Assembly: GCF_008806385.1 (NCBI RefSeq)
Contig: NZ_VZZK01000044.1
Coordinates: 1 to 41,074, forward strand
Source of the DNA: Methylobacterium soli
GTDB lineage: Bacteria > Pseudomonadota > Alphaproteobacteria > Rhizobiales > Beijerinckiaceae
Direction of reading: 5' to 3'
DNA: 41,074 nucleotides
Part shown: positions 27,367 through 34,892 of the stretch, piece by piece
Layout: each line of letters starts with the position of its first letter
How positions within the stretch are numbered: position 1 is the first letter of the stretch
The notes under the pieces: generated by a model
Databases searched by the model: none
Seen by the model: only the letters and a program-made list of their open reading frames with translations
What the model was told of the DNA's origin: nothing
Program-made: the position numbers and the translations under genes

Positions 27367-28383
27367 TCAGGCTGCCCGCGCACCGGCATGGCCGTAGGCG
27401 CGGGCGATGAGCCGCATGGTGTGGAGGTCGCGCTCCGCCGAGTAGGCCGCGCGCTCCTCCGGGCGGCGCAGGGCCGAGCCGAAGGCCCGCACCTGCTCCA
27501 GGAAGGGCGAGGCCTGCAGGTCGAAGGGTAGCGCCTCGACCGCGCCGGTGACGCCATCCGTGAAGGTGACGCTGCCGCCGGCCACCTGGCCCATCGTGTC
27601 GATGGCGGTGAGCTGGCCGCGCGTGCCGAGAACCTCCAGGCGCCGCCGCGGCAGGATATCGGGGCAATTGTAGGCGACGTGCAGGCTTGCCAGCACGCCG
27701 GAGCCCGTCCGGCCGACCAGGAGCGCCCCGTCGTCGACGGCGTAATCCTGGGCCTTGGCCTGGGTCAGGGCCGCGATGTCGGTGACTGAGTCGCCCACGA
27801 GGAAATCGACGAGGTCGAGCCCGTGGGGCGCGAGATCGATGAGCGCGCCGCCGCCGGCCTGGGCCGGGTCGATGCGCCAGTTGTCCTGGCCCTGGAACGA
27901 GGTCCAGGCACGGTCGAGCCAGCAGGCATAGACGATGCGGACAGCCGTCACGGTGCCGAGGCGCCCGGCCTCGATCGCGGCCCGCATGGCGCGATGGCCC
28001 GGGTGGTGGCGCTGGTCGAAGGCCGTGCCGTAGAAGATCCCGCTGCCCCGCACGGCGGCGGCCATCGCCTCGGCATCCGCCAGGGAGGCCGCCATCGGCT
28101 TCTCGCAAAGCACGGCCTTGCCGGCGGCGGAGAGCACCTCGACGGCGCCGCGATGCAGGTGGTTCGGCGTCGCCACGTAGACCGCCTCGACCTCCGGCTC
28201 GGCGAGGAGCCCGGCGAGATCGGCATGGGCCCGCGCGCCCTCGGCCTCGGCCGCCCGGCGCGAGGCCTCGCCCGGATCGCAGATTGCCACGAGGCGATGC
28301 CCGGCCGCCCGGATTCCGGGGGCCATGTAGTCGCGCGCGACCCAGCCGTATCCGACGATGCCCCAGCCGACGCGATCCGCCAT
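27367..28383 (-). CDS. Gfo/Idh/MocA family oxidoreductase
   Basis: A 338-aa NAD(P)-dependent sugar or cyclitol dehydrogenase. The Rossmann motif is GWGIVGYGWVARDYMAPGI, the dinucleotide-domain signature is CEKPMAASLADAEAM (Lys about 95), and the substrate domain has GGGALIDLAPHGLDLVDFLVG with the catalytic-type His about 183. Relatives include myo-inositol 2-dehydrogenase, glucose-6-phosphate 3-dehydrogenase and N-acetylhexosaminidases of the GH109 type. The ATG at 28383 overlaps the methyltransferase stop by one base (TGATG); a GTG one codon earlier is less likely. The operon setting favours oxidation of an inositol or sugar intermediate. Confidence 0.87.
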   Translation of the reverse strand: MADRVGWGIVGYGWVARDYMAPGIRAAGHRLVAICDPGEASRRAAEAEGARAHADLAGLLAEPEVEAVYVATPNHLHRGAVEVLSAAGKAVLCEKPMAASLADAEAMAAAVRGSGIFYGTAFDQRHHPGHRAMRAAIEAGRLGTVTAVRIVYACWLDRAWTSFQGQDNWRIDPAQAGGGALIDLAPHGLDLVDFLVGDSVTDIAALTQAKAQDYAVDDGALLVGRTGSGVLASLHVAYNCPDILPRRRLEVLGTRGQLTAIDTMGQVAGGSVTFTDGVTGAVEALPFDLQASPFLEQVRAFGSALRRPEERAAYSAERDLHTMRLIARAYGHAGARAA

Positions 28384-29567
28384 CACCAGCGCTCCGGAAG
28401 ATCGACGAATTCGCGCCGCCGCACCCGGTCGGCATCCGGCGAGGTGGCCTCCCCGACCCAGTCGAGCACCGCCGGCCCGGGCGAGCGCATCGGATAGGTC
28501 ACGCGGTCGGCATATTCCGCCGCGTAGCGCTCGGACGGCCAGCCGACGACGTAGGCGCCCGGCGCTTCCTCCGCGTAGAGCGGGTTCAGCACCAGCTGCG
28601 TGCCCTCGCGCGGCAGGGTCAGGCCATCGACCACGGAGCGCGGGGCCGGCCGCATGCCGGGCCCGGCCACCACCGAGAAGGCCTCGCAGCTCCTGAGGTC
28701 CCCGGGCTTGCGGGGCGCCGGGGCGCGCAACTCGACGAGCGCGCGCGTGAGTTCGGCGTCGTCATACACGAGGGCGTCGGGGAAGAGCTCCTCGATCTCC
28801 TCGGCGGAGACCGCGCGGCCGGCGGAGAAGCCGGGCTGGTCGCTGTTGTGGATGTGGCTCAGGGCGAGCCAGCCGTCGTCGCCCGCGTTCTGGCGCAGGC
28901 ATTCGAGCAGGGTCGCCTTGTCGTCGAGGAAATAGAAGGCATCGTTGCAGACCACGAGGTCGACCGGCGCTCCGGCGATCGGCCAATGGGGCGAGCCGGC
29001 GTCGAAGCAGATCAGCTGTGCCTTGGGGGCGACCACCCAGTGCCGTGCCACCCAGAGCTTGGCGAAGACCACGTCGGCACCCGCCACCTTGGCGCCGCGC
29101 GCCTGGAATTCGCGCAGGTACTGCCCGATGCCGCAGGCGAACTCGAACACGCAGGACGGATCGTTCCAGTGCGCCTCCAGGAGCGCGAGCCCGGCCAGGA
29201 AGGTCGGATCGGTCCAGCGATGCAGGAAGTAATCGCCTACGCGGCCCCAGCCGAGGAGATCCACGGCCTCGCGCAGCGTCGCGGTGTCGCGCTCGCGCAC
29301 CAGCCGGCGCAGCGCGTCGGGATCGGCCGGCGGGCCGTTCCACCAATCGTCCTGATCGGCCAGAAGGCCAACCAAGGCCGCCTCGCCTTCGTCGGCATCG
29401 AGATGCGCGAGGGTTCTGGCGACGAGGTCGCGGCGGTTCGTCCGCAGGTAGGGAATGCCGTCGATCACCGGCCAACGCTCACCCGTCTCCGCATCCCGCC
29501 GGGAATGCGGCGTATCGGATTTGAGGGCGTTGCCGGTTTCGGGCGAGGAGAGGCCGAAGGGGATCAT
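28383..29567 (-). CDS. SAM-dependent class I methyltransferase
   Basis: A 394-aa protein. Motif I is CVFEFACGIGQYLREFQARGAKVAGADV (about 137-165), followed by VDLVVCNDAFYFLDD and LALSHIHN, which is a typical class I SAM-methyltransferase core. The N-terminus has ETGERWPVIDGIPYLR, resembling the Trm112-like segment found before some sugar and antibiotic methyltransferases, but without its zinc Cys residues. About 130 residues follow the core and match nothing I recognise. The gene is 31 bp after the HD-fold gene and overlaps the oxidoreductase start. Methylation of the cluster's product is the likely role. Confidence 0.75.
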   Translation of the reverse strand: MIPFGLSSPETGNALKSDTPHSRRDAETGERWPVIDGIPYLRTNRRDLVARTLAHLDADEGEAALVGLLADQDDWWNGPPADPDALRRLVRERDTATLREAVDLLGWGRVGDYFLHRWTDPTFLAGLALLEAHWNDPSCVFEFACGIGQYLREFQARGAKVAGADVVFAKLWVARHWVVAPKAQLICFDAGSPHWPIAGAPVDLVVCNDAFYFLDDKATLLECLRQNAGDDGWLALSHIHNSDQPGFSAGRAVSAEEIEELFPDALVYDDAELTRALVELRAPAPRKPGDLRSCEAFSVVAGPGMRPAPRSVVDGLTLPREGTQLVLNPLYAEEAPGAYVVGWPSERYAAEYADRVTYPMRSPGPAVLDWVGEATSPDADRVRRREFVDLPERW

Positions 29568-29598
29568 ACTGTGCTACCCGCCCCCGTCGCGTGTGCGA

Positions 29599-30531
29599 TC
29601 ACGGGATGCGCATAGCCTCCAGCACCCGATCATGGAACCCCTTCACCGGGCCCGCATGGACGAGTTCCATCTCGCCGAGCACGGTGTCCATGGTCAGGGT
29701 GGCGGCGCGCAGGTGCTGCGCGATCTGCAGGACCCGGTCGATCGCATCCGCCGCGTGGAAGGCGCGTCCCTCGGCGGTCGCATCGTCCGGGAGCACCGCG
29801 CGCGCGCGGACGACACTCTCCCGGAGCCCCGGCTCCAACTCGTCGAGGGCCCACTGAGTGGTGCGCGCCATGATGGGTCCGAGATGGTCGCCGAGCAGCA
29901 TCTCGCCCGTGAAGCCGGCATCCGGCATCGCGGCATTGTGGAAATGGTGTGCCATCGCGGCGAGGAACACCGTCGTCGGGTCGGCACGGTAGAAGGGGCT
30001 CAGCACGACGCCGTAGACGGCCACCATTAGGCAATGCTCGGCGTGGTTCTCGGGCGGCTCCAGCAGTATGCGGGGCTTGCCCGGGCAGGTCACGCCGGCG
30101 CGCGGCTGATGGGCGAGGGCCGCGACGAAGCCCGGCAATGGGCCCGCCGGCAAGCCCGCGCGCTGCCGGAGCCGATCGCGCAGGCGGGTCCGCAGGGGTT
30201 CCTCGACCTCGGCCGCCACCGCGTCGAAGCCCGAGACCAGGATCTCGGAGACGGTTGCCTCGGCCAGACCCGCCGCGCTCAGGAAGGCCGCGTCGAGATC
30301 GCAGAGGCGGCAGGCCGCGAGGGTGGTGGCCGTCACCGCGAGGGCGACGTCCTCCGGATCGGCGCCGCCCGTGAGGGCGCCCCACCCTTGCGCGAACAGG
30401 CGCTCGGCGATGGAGCCGAGGCGCCCAGACGAGCGGACGCGCTTGAGGTCGTTCAACTCGACGAGCAGCTCACGCAGCCCGACGGGTGCGGCGGGGCCGC
30501 CGCTCCCGGCGTCCGGCTCGTTGCGCGCCAT
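29599..30531 (-). CDS. HD-like domain protein
   Basis: A 310-aa protein with an HD-type helical metal site: ENHAEHCLMVAVYGVVL (His about 165), AAMAHHFHNAAMPDAG (His-His in place of the usual His-Asp, about 195) and AADAIDRVLQIAQHL (Asp about 262). HD-family enzymes are phosphohydrolases or, less often, oxygenases. The replacement of the central HD pair by HH makes the assignment tentative. The N-terminal 130 residues are helical and unassigned. Its ATG overlaps the inositol-3-phosphate synthase stop by one base (TGATG), and a start six codons upstream also exists. Dephosphorylation of an inositol-phosphate intermediate is a reasonable inference only. Confidence 0.6.
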   Translation of the reverse strand: MARNEPDAGSGGPAAPVGLRELLVELNDLKRVRSSGRLGSIAERLFAQGWGALTGGADPEDVALAVTATTLAACRLCDLDAAFLSAAGLAEATVSEILVSGFDAVAAEVEEPLRTRLRDRLRQRAGLPAGPLPGFVAALAHQPRAGVTCPGKPRILLEPPENHAEHCLMVAVYGVVLSPFYRADPTTVFLAAMAHHFHNAAMPDAGFTGEMLLGDHLGPIMARTTQWALDELEPGLRESVVRARAVLPDDATAEGRAFHAADAIDRVLQIAQHLRAATLTMDTVLGEMELVHAGPVKGFHDRVLEAMRIP

Positions 30532-31721
30532 CAATGCACGCCGAGCCAATCGAGCAGCATCTTCTCCTGCTTGCCGAACGCGTGCTCGGGCCCGTGGCCG
30601 TTCTTGACCATGGGGGCCTTGAAGAAGGTCGAGAGCTGCTCCTGCACGCCGCCGTCGCCGCGCTTCTTGGCGAGGTCGAGGACGCGGGCGATCTCGATCA
30701 CCAGGGGCGCTGCCAGGATGGAATCCTTGCAGAGGAAGTTGACCTTGATCTGCATGCGCTGGCCCAGGAAGCCGGTGACGTCGATATTGTCCCAGGCTTC
30801 CTTATCGTCGCCGCGGGGGCGGTAATAGTGGATGTGCACGAGGTGGTCCTCGACCGGGTAGCCGAGGATGGAATCGAGCACCGTGCCCTTGGTGTTGAGC
30901 TTCGATTGCAGAGAGCTCGGATCATTGAGCGCCAGGCCGTCGCGGTTGCCCAGAATGTTCGTGGAGAACCAGCCGTCGACGTGGAGCGCGCGGGCCTTGA
31001 GCGCCGGCGCCAGCACGGTCTTCATCATGGTCTGGCCGGTCTTGCCGTCCTTGCCCGCCACCGGAACGTTGAGCTCCCGGGCGAGATCGAGGAGCGCCGG
31101 GACGTCGGCGGCCACGCTCGGGGTGAAATTCGCGTAAGGGATGCCGCTCTTGATCGCCGCGTAGGCGTAGAGCATCGCGGGGCTGATCGATTCGTCGCTC
31201 GCATCGAGACCCTTCTCGAAGGCGGCCGACGAGTTCAGGACCGGATCGCTGAGGTCGGGCCAGCTCTCGGTCGAGGCGAGGTTGACGACCACGACCTCGT
31301 CGAGGTTGCTCTCCTGGCGGAAGCGCTTGAGATCGTTGGCGATGATCGAGACCGTCTCGCGGTGATCCTTGGCGACGATACGGTTCCCGCCATCGATGTT
31401 CTTACAGAACTTGGCGCTGCCGACCGCCGGCCAGGGCGTGATGCCCTTCAGCACCTTGGCGCCGTTCTCGATGTCCTGCGCGGTCAGCACCCCGTGGCCG
31501 GTCGCTGCCGCGGCGAGATCGTCGCTGTTCAGGTCCCAGCCGCCGAAGACCAAGTCCTTGTAATCTGCCATGCCGGCAACCGGGACGCCCGCAAGGGGCA
31601 GGCCATCGAGCCGATTGGAACCGGATTTGATCATCTCGATGCCGGCGATGGCGGTGGTGGCGACGGCGCCACCCATGCCAACGAACGCAACGCCGACGCG
31701 GCGACCGGTCTGCATGCTCAT
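30531..31721 (-). CDS. Inositol-3-phosphate synthase
   Basis: A 396-aa NAD-dependent enzyme converting glucose-6-phosphate to 1D-myo-inositol 3-phosphate. Signatures of the family are clear: VGVAFVGMGGAVATTAIAGIE at the N-terminus (NAD-binding), then GKDGKTGQTMMKTVLAP, WFSTNILGNRDGLALNDP, SILGYPVEDHLVHIHYYRPRGDDKEAWD in outline, and FLCKDSILAAPLVIEIARVLDL with the catalytic Lys set. It is the first enzyme-coding gene of the cluster, and so probably supplies its substrate. ATG 31721 is used; an ATG at 31715 is possible. Its stop overlaps the HD-like gene's ATG. Confidence 0.93.
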   Translation of the reverse strand: MSMQTGRRVGVAFVGMGGAVATTAIAGIEMIKSGSNRLDGLPLAGVPVAGMADYKDLVFGGWDLNSDDLAAAATGHGVLTAQDIENGAKVLKGITPWPAVGSAKFCKNIDGGNRIVAKDHRETVSIIANDLKRFRQESNLDEVVVVNLASTESWPDLSDPVLNSSAAFEKGLDASDESISPAMLYAYAAIKSGIPYANFTPSVAADVPALLDLARELNVPVAGKDGKTGQTMMKTVLAPALKARALHVDGWFSTNILGNRDGLALNDPSSLQSKLNTKGTVLDSILGYPVEDHLVHIHYYRPRGDDKEAWDNIDVTGFLGQRMQIKVNFLCKDSILAAPLVIEIARVLDLAKKRGDGGVQEQLSTFFKAPMVKNGHGPEHAFGKQEKMLLDWLGVH

Positions 31722-32036
31722 TGGAGAAGGACTTCCCTACAGTGGATATGCCGGGGCATCAGACGGGCCGGAAAGGCCTGCCCCGCATGGCCCATGGTAA
31801 CTGGCTCTGCCGAGCTTCGTTCCAAGCCCCGGCTGCGACAAAATCCTGCCCCCATTCCCCTGAACCGCACCCGAACGAACGGTTAAAGATCCGTCAATAG
31901 AGAGGCTTAACGGTCTCTTAAGGGTGCCACGCTTGGATCACGGAGCTGTCCCATTGTGGTCACAGCGAGCGGCGACATAGCCGCCACTTGATCGAAGCCG
32001 CGCCCTAGTAAGCCGCGGCACGACAAAGGAATAGAA
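31722..32036. promoter_or_regulatory. Divergent control region, inositol cluster and transglycosylase
   Basis: This 315-bp gap must carry promoters for the minus-strand cluster and the plus-strand lytic transglycosylase gene. It is less GC-rich in its middle (31860-31935), with TTAAC elements and an inverted repeat CTTAA (31906-31910)/TTAAG (31918-31922). TTGACG on the minus strand around 31896-31891 is a possible -35, but no good -10 is seen. A 45-codon minus-strand frame (31855-31718) ends in an ATGA overlap with the synthase start. AAAGGA before 32037 is the ribosome binding site of the plus-strand gene. Confidence 0.4.
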
Positions 32037-33188
32037 ATGGGGGTTTTCCCGGAGCCGGCGCTCTGCGCCGACGACGTGAGCCGTCTCGTGCCCAACGGGA
32101 CAGATTTTCAGGACAATTCCGCAACTTGGCAATTGCGGGCCGAGCACCCGAAACAGGGCCGGACCTTCGCCAATATTCGCAGCCGCACCATCGCGACTTT
32201 GCTGGCCGCCTTGATGGCCGGGTTCTGCCTTCCGCAGAGCGCTCTTGCCCCTGCCGCAGCCGCGCATGACCGCATCGACGAGCGGGCCTTCGCGGCCCAC
32301 GACCTCGCGACCCGGACCGGTCCCGATAAACCCGCGGATTGGGGCGGGGTTCCCCTCCTTGAGCAGGAGCCGGCGACCGCCGCCCTGATCGAGAGCGACC
32401 TCGCGGCGCTGCCGCAGCCGCGCAACGGTCCGGGCGACGAGATCATCCGCTTCGGCGAGATGAGCGTCCCGCGCAGGATCGTCGAGACGATCCTGCGCGC
32501 CTCCGCCGAGGCGGGGGTCGACCCGGTCTACATGATGGCGCTCGCCGACAAGGAATCGAGCTTCTCCACCAAGGCGAGGGCCGCGACCTCCTCCGCCGAG
32601 GGGCTGTTCCAGTTCGTCAGCGCCACCTGGCTGGAGATGATCCGCGATTTCGGCGGCCGCTACGGCTACGAGGCCGAGGCGGCCGCGGTGACGGGGCGCG
32701 GCGCCGGCATCACGGTCACGGGGGACGGCATGCGTGAGCGCGTGCTCGGCCTGCGCCGCGACCCCTACGTGGCCGCCCTCATGGCCGCCGAGCTGATCAA
32801 GCGTGACCGGGCCCGGATCGAGGCCCGCATCGGGCGCGACCTGACCACCTCCGAACTCTACCTCGCCCATTTCCTCGGCACGACGAGCGCCGGCCGCTTC
32901 CTCGTGCTCAGCGCCGAGAAGCCCGAGAAGGTGGCGCAGAAGGAATTCCGGAACGCCGCCCGGGCGAACCGCAGCCTGTTCACCGAGAAGGCCGGCAAGG
33001 GCCGCCGCAACCTCACGGTCGCGGAGGTCTACGAGCGGATCGACGGCATGATCGATCGGCGGCTGAGCCAGTACGGGGGCGTCGCGGCCCTGGCCGGAAC
33101 GGCACCGGCCGAGCTGCCCGTGCCGCCCGCGCCCTCCGCGCAGGGCCGGCTGCAGGTCACGGATGCCTCGCTGCCGACGCAGCCGTGA
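32037..33188 (+). CDS. Lytic transglycosylase (SLT-domain protein)
   Basis: A 383-aa protein with an SLT goose-lysozyme-like domain that would cleave peptidoglycan glycan strands. The core reads ASAEAGVDPVYMMALADKESSF with catalytic Glu about 173, then SSAEGLFQFVSATWLEMIRDFG and LTTSELYLAHFLGTTSAG. An internal hydrophobic stretch (ATLLAALMAGFCLPQSALA, about 52-72) may be a signal sequence preceded by an unusually long polar leader, so a later start is possible. ATG 32037 has AAAGGA seven bases upstream, which supports it. The C-terminal 60 residues are polar and Pro-rich. Confidence 0.82.
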   Translation: MGVFPEPALCADDVSRLVPNGTDFQDNSATWQLRAEHPKQGRTFANIRSRTIATLLAALMAGFCLPQSALAPAAAAHDRIDERAFAAHDLATRTGPDKPADWGGVPLLEQEPATAALIESDLAALPQPRNGPGDEIIRFGEMSVPRRIVETILRASAEAGVDPVYMMALADKESSFSTKARAATSSAEGLFQFVSATWLEMIRDFGGRYGYEAEAAAVTGRGAGITVTGDGMRERVLGLRRDPYVAALMAAELIKRDRARIEARIGRDLTTSELYLAHFLGTTSAGRFLVLSAEKPEKVAQKEFRNAARANRSLFTEKAGKGRRNLTVAEVYERIDGMIDRRLSQYGGVAALAGTAPAELPVPPAPSAQGRLQVTDASLPTQP

Positions 33189-33281
33189 GCGTCGCGCCCT
33201 GCGGGCCGGGATCCTCTCCGGCGCGCGGCGGAGCCCCGGATCGGCATCGGCTCGGGCGTGCGGCCACTGGCGGCGCGCCCA

Positions 33282-34892
33282 TCAATGGCCGGCCGGCGCA
33301 TCGCCGCCCCGCTTCACCCGGCTGAGGATCATGGCCAGAGGCACGGCCGAGGCCGAGACGAGGCAGAGCGCCCAGAACACGTCGATATAGGCCCAGAACG
33401 CCACCTGCCGGGCGAGCTGCTGCCCGATCCAGGCGGTGGCCTGCCCCTGCGCGTCGAGGCCGGCCGCGCCGTGCTGCGAGAAGTACTGCGTCGCCTGCCG
33501 CATGGTCTCCTGATAGGCGGGAGCCGAGGGCGAGACGTGCTCGACGAGCCGGCTCTGATGGAATTGCTGGCGATAGGCCAGGATGTTCTGGGCGAGCGAC
33601 ACGCCCATGGACCCGCCGACATTGCGGGCGACGTTGATCAGGGCCGAGGCCTGGTCCGTCTGCGACTTGTCGATCCCCTCGTAGGAGGCCGCCGTGATCG
33701 AGATGAAGATCATCGGCAGGCCGATGCCGATATAGATGCGCGACCAGGCGAAGAACCAGAAGGTGACGTCGCCGTAGATCCGGGTCAGGTCGTACATCGC
33801 GAGGGCGACGATCGTCGCGCCGGCGGCGATCAGGTATTTCGGCTGGACGTATCCCGAGACCCGCCCGATCACCAGCATCATGAACACGGTCACGAGACCG
33901 CCGGGCGCGAGCGCGAGCCCGGCGAGCGTCGCCGTGTAGCCGAAATAATCCTGCACGATCTGCGGGATGAACTGCGTCGTGGCGATCAGGATCGCCCCGG
34001 TGGCGAGCATCACCAGGAAGCAGGCGCCGAATTGCCGCTTGCCGAGGAGGCGCAGGTCCACGACGGGGTTCTTGTGGCGCAGCTCCCAGGGAATCATCAG
34101 CACGAAGGCGACGAGGCTGAGGATCGCGAAGGTGATGATGAGGTTCGAGCCGAACCAATCGTCGCGCTGGCCCTCGTCCAGGACGACCTCCAGGGAGCCG
34201 AGGAAGGTCGCTACCAGGATGAAGCCGACGATGTCGAAGCGCACGCCCTGCTTGCGCAGGCGCCGGCGCTCCTCGACGGCGGATTCCGGATCCTCGAGGA
34301 GCAGGTACATCAGCGCGAGCGCTCCGAGCCCGATCGGGCCGTTGATCAGGAAGCACCAGTGCCAGGAGACGTTGTCGGAGAGCCAACCCCCGAGCGTCGG
34401 CCCGATCACGGGCGCCACCACGACCGCGAGGCCGTAGAGGGCGAAGGCCTGGCCCCGCTTCTGCGGCGGGAAGGAATCGGCCAGGATCGACTGCGCCAGC
34501 GGCGCCATGCCGCCTCCGCCGAGGCCCTGCAGCACGCGGAAGACCAGGAGCGACTGCAGGTTCCAGGCAAAGCCGCACAGCACCGACGCGACCGTGAAGA
34601 GCGCGATGCTCCACATGAAGAAGGCCTTGCGGCCGAAGCGCTTGGCGAGAAAGCTCGACGCCGTGAGCACGATCGCGTTGGCGACGAGGTAGCTCGTCAC
34701 CACCCAGGCGGCCTCGTCCGGTCCGACCGCGAGGCCACCCGAGATGTAGCGCAGGGCGACGTTCGCGATGGTGGTGTCGAGCACCTCCATGAAGGTCGCG
34801 AGGGACACCACGAGCGCGATGGCCCAGGGGCTGTGGCCGCCCGGAGCCTTGGGAAGTCCCTCTGCGCCTCCCTTCGCGGCGCCTGCGCTCAT
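33282..34892 (-). CDS. emrB: DHA2-family MFS efflux transporter EmrB
   Basis: A 536-aa inner-membrane drug:proton antiporter with about 14 membrane helices. Signatures include FMEVLDTTIANVALRYISGG in helix 1, SYLVANAIVLTASSFLAKRFGRKAFF (motif A region), LQGLGGGGMAPLAQSILAD and APVIGPTLGGWLSDNVSWHWCFLINGPIG in outline (motif C). These are typical of EmrB/QacA-type pumps. The ATG lies within the emrA stop (ATGA), so the pair is translationally coupled. EmrB with the EmrA adaptor and an outer-membrane channel forms a tripartite exporter. No TolC-type gene is next to it. Confidence 0.92.
   Translation of the reverse strand: MSAGAAKGGAEGLPKAPGGHSPWAIALVVSLATFMEVLDTTIANVALRYISGGLAVGPDEAAWVVTSYLVANAIVLTASSFLAKRFGRKAFFMWSIALFTVASVLCGFAWNLQSLLVFRVLQGLGGGGMAPLAQSILADSFPPQKRGQAFALYGLAVVVAPVIGPTLGGWLSDNVSWHWCFLINGPIGLGALALMYLLLEDPESAVEERRRLRKQGVRFDIVGFILVATFLGSLEVVLDEGQRDDWFGSNLIITFAILSLVAFVLMIPWELRHKNPVVDLRLLGKRQFGACFLVMLATGAILIATTQFIPQIVQDYFGYTATLAGLALAPGGLVTVFMMLVIGRVSGYVQPKYLIAAGATIVALAMYDLTRIYGDVTFWFFAWSRIYIGIGLPMIFISITAASYEGIDKSQTDQASALINVARNVGGSMGVSLAQNILAYRQQFHQSRLVEHVSPSAPAYQETMRQATQYFSQHGAAGLDAQGQATAWIGQQLARQVAFWAYIDVFWALCLVSASAVPLAMILSRVKRGGDAPAGH

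Noticed and set aside
22773..31721. Calling the cluster a mycothiol operon
   Set aside because: No cysteine ligase (MshC) or final acetyltransferase (MshD) is present, while YcaO, Gfo/Idh, TIM-barrel and methyltransferase genes have no place in that pathway.
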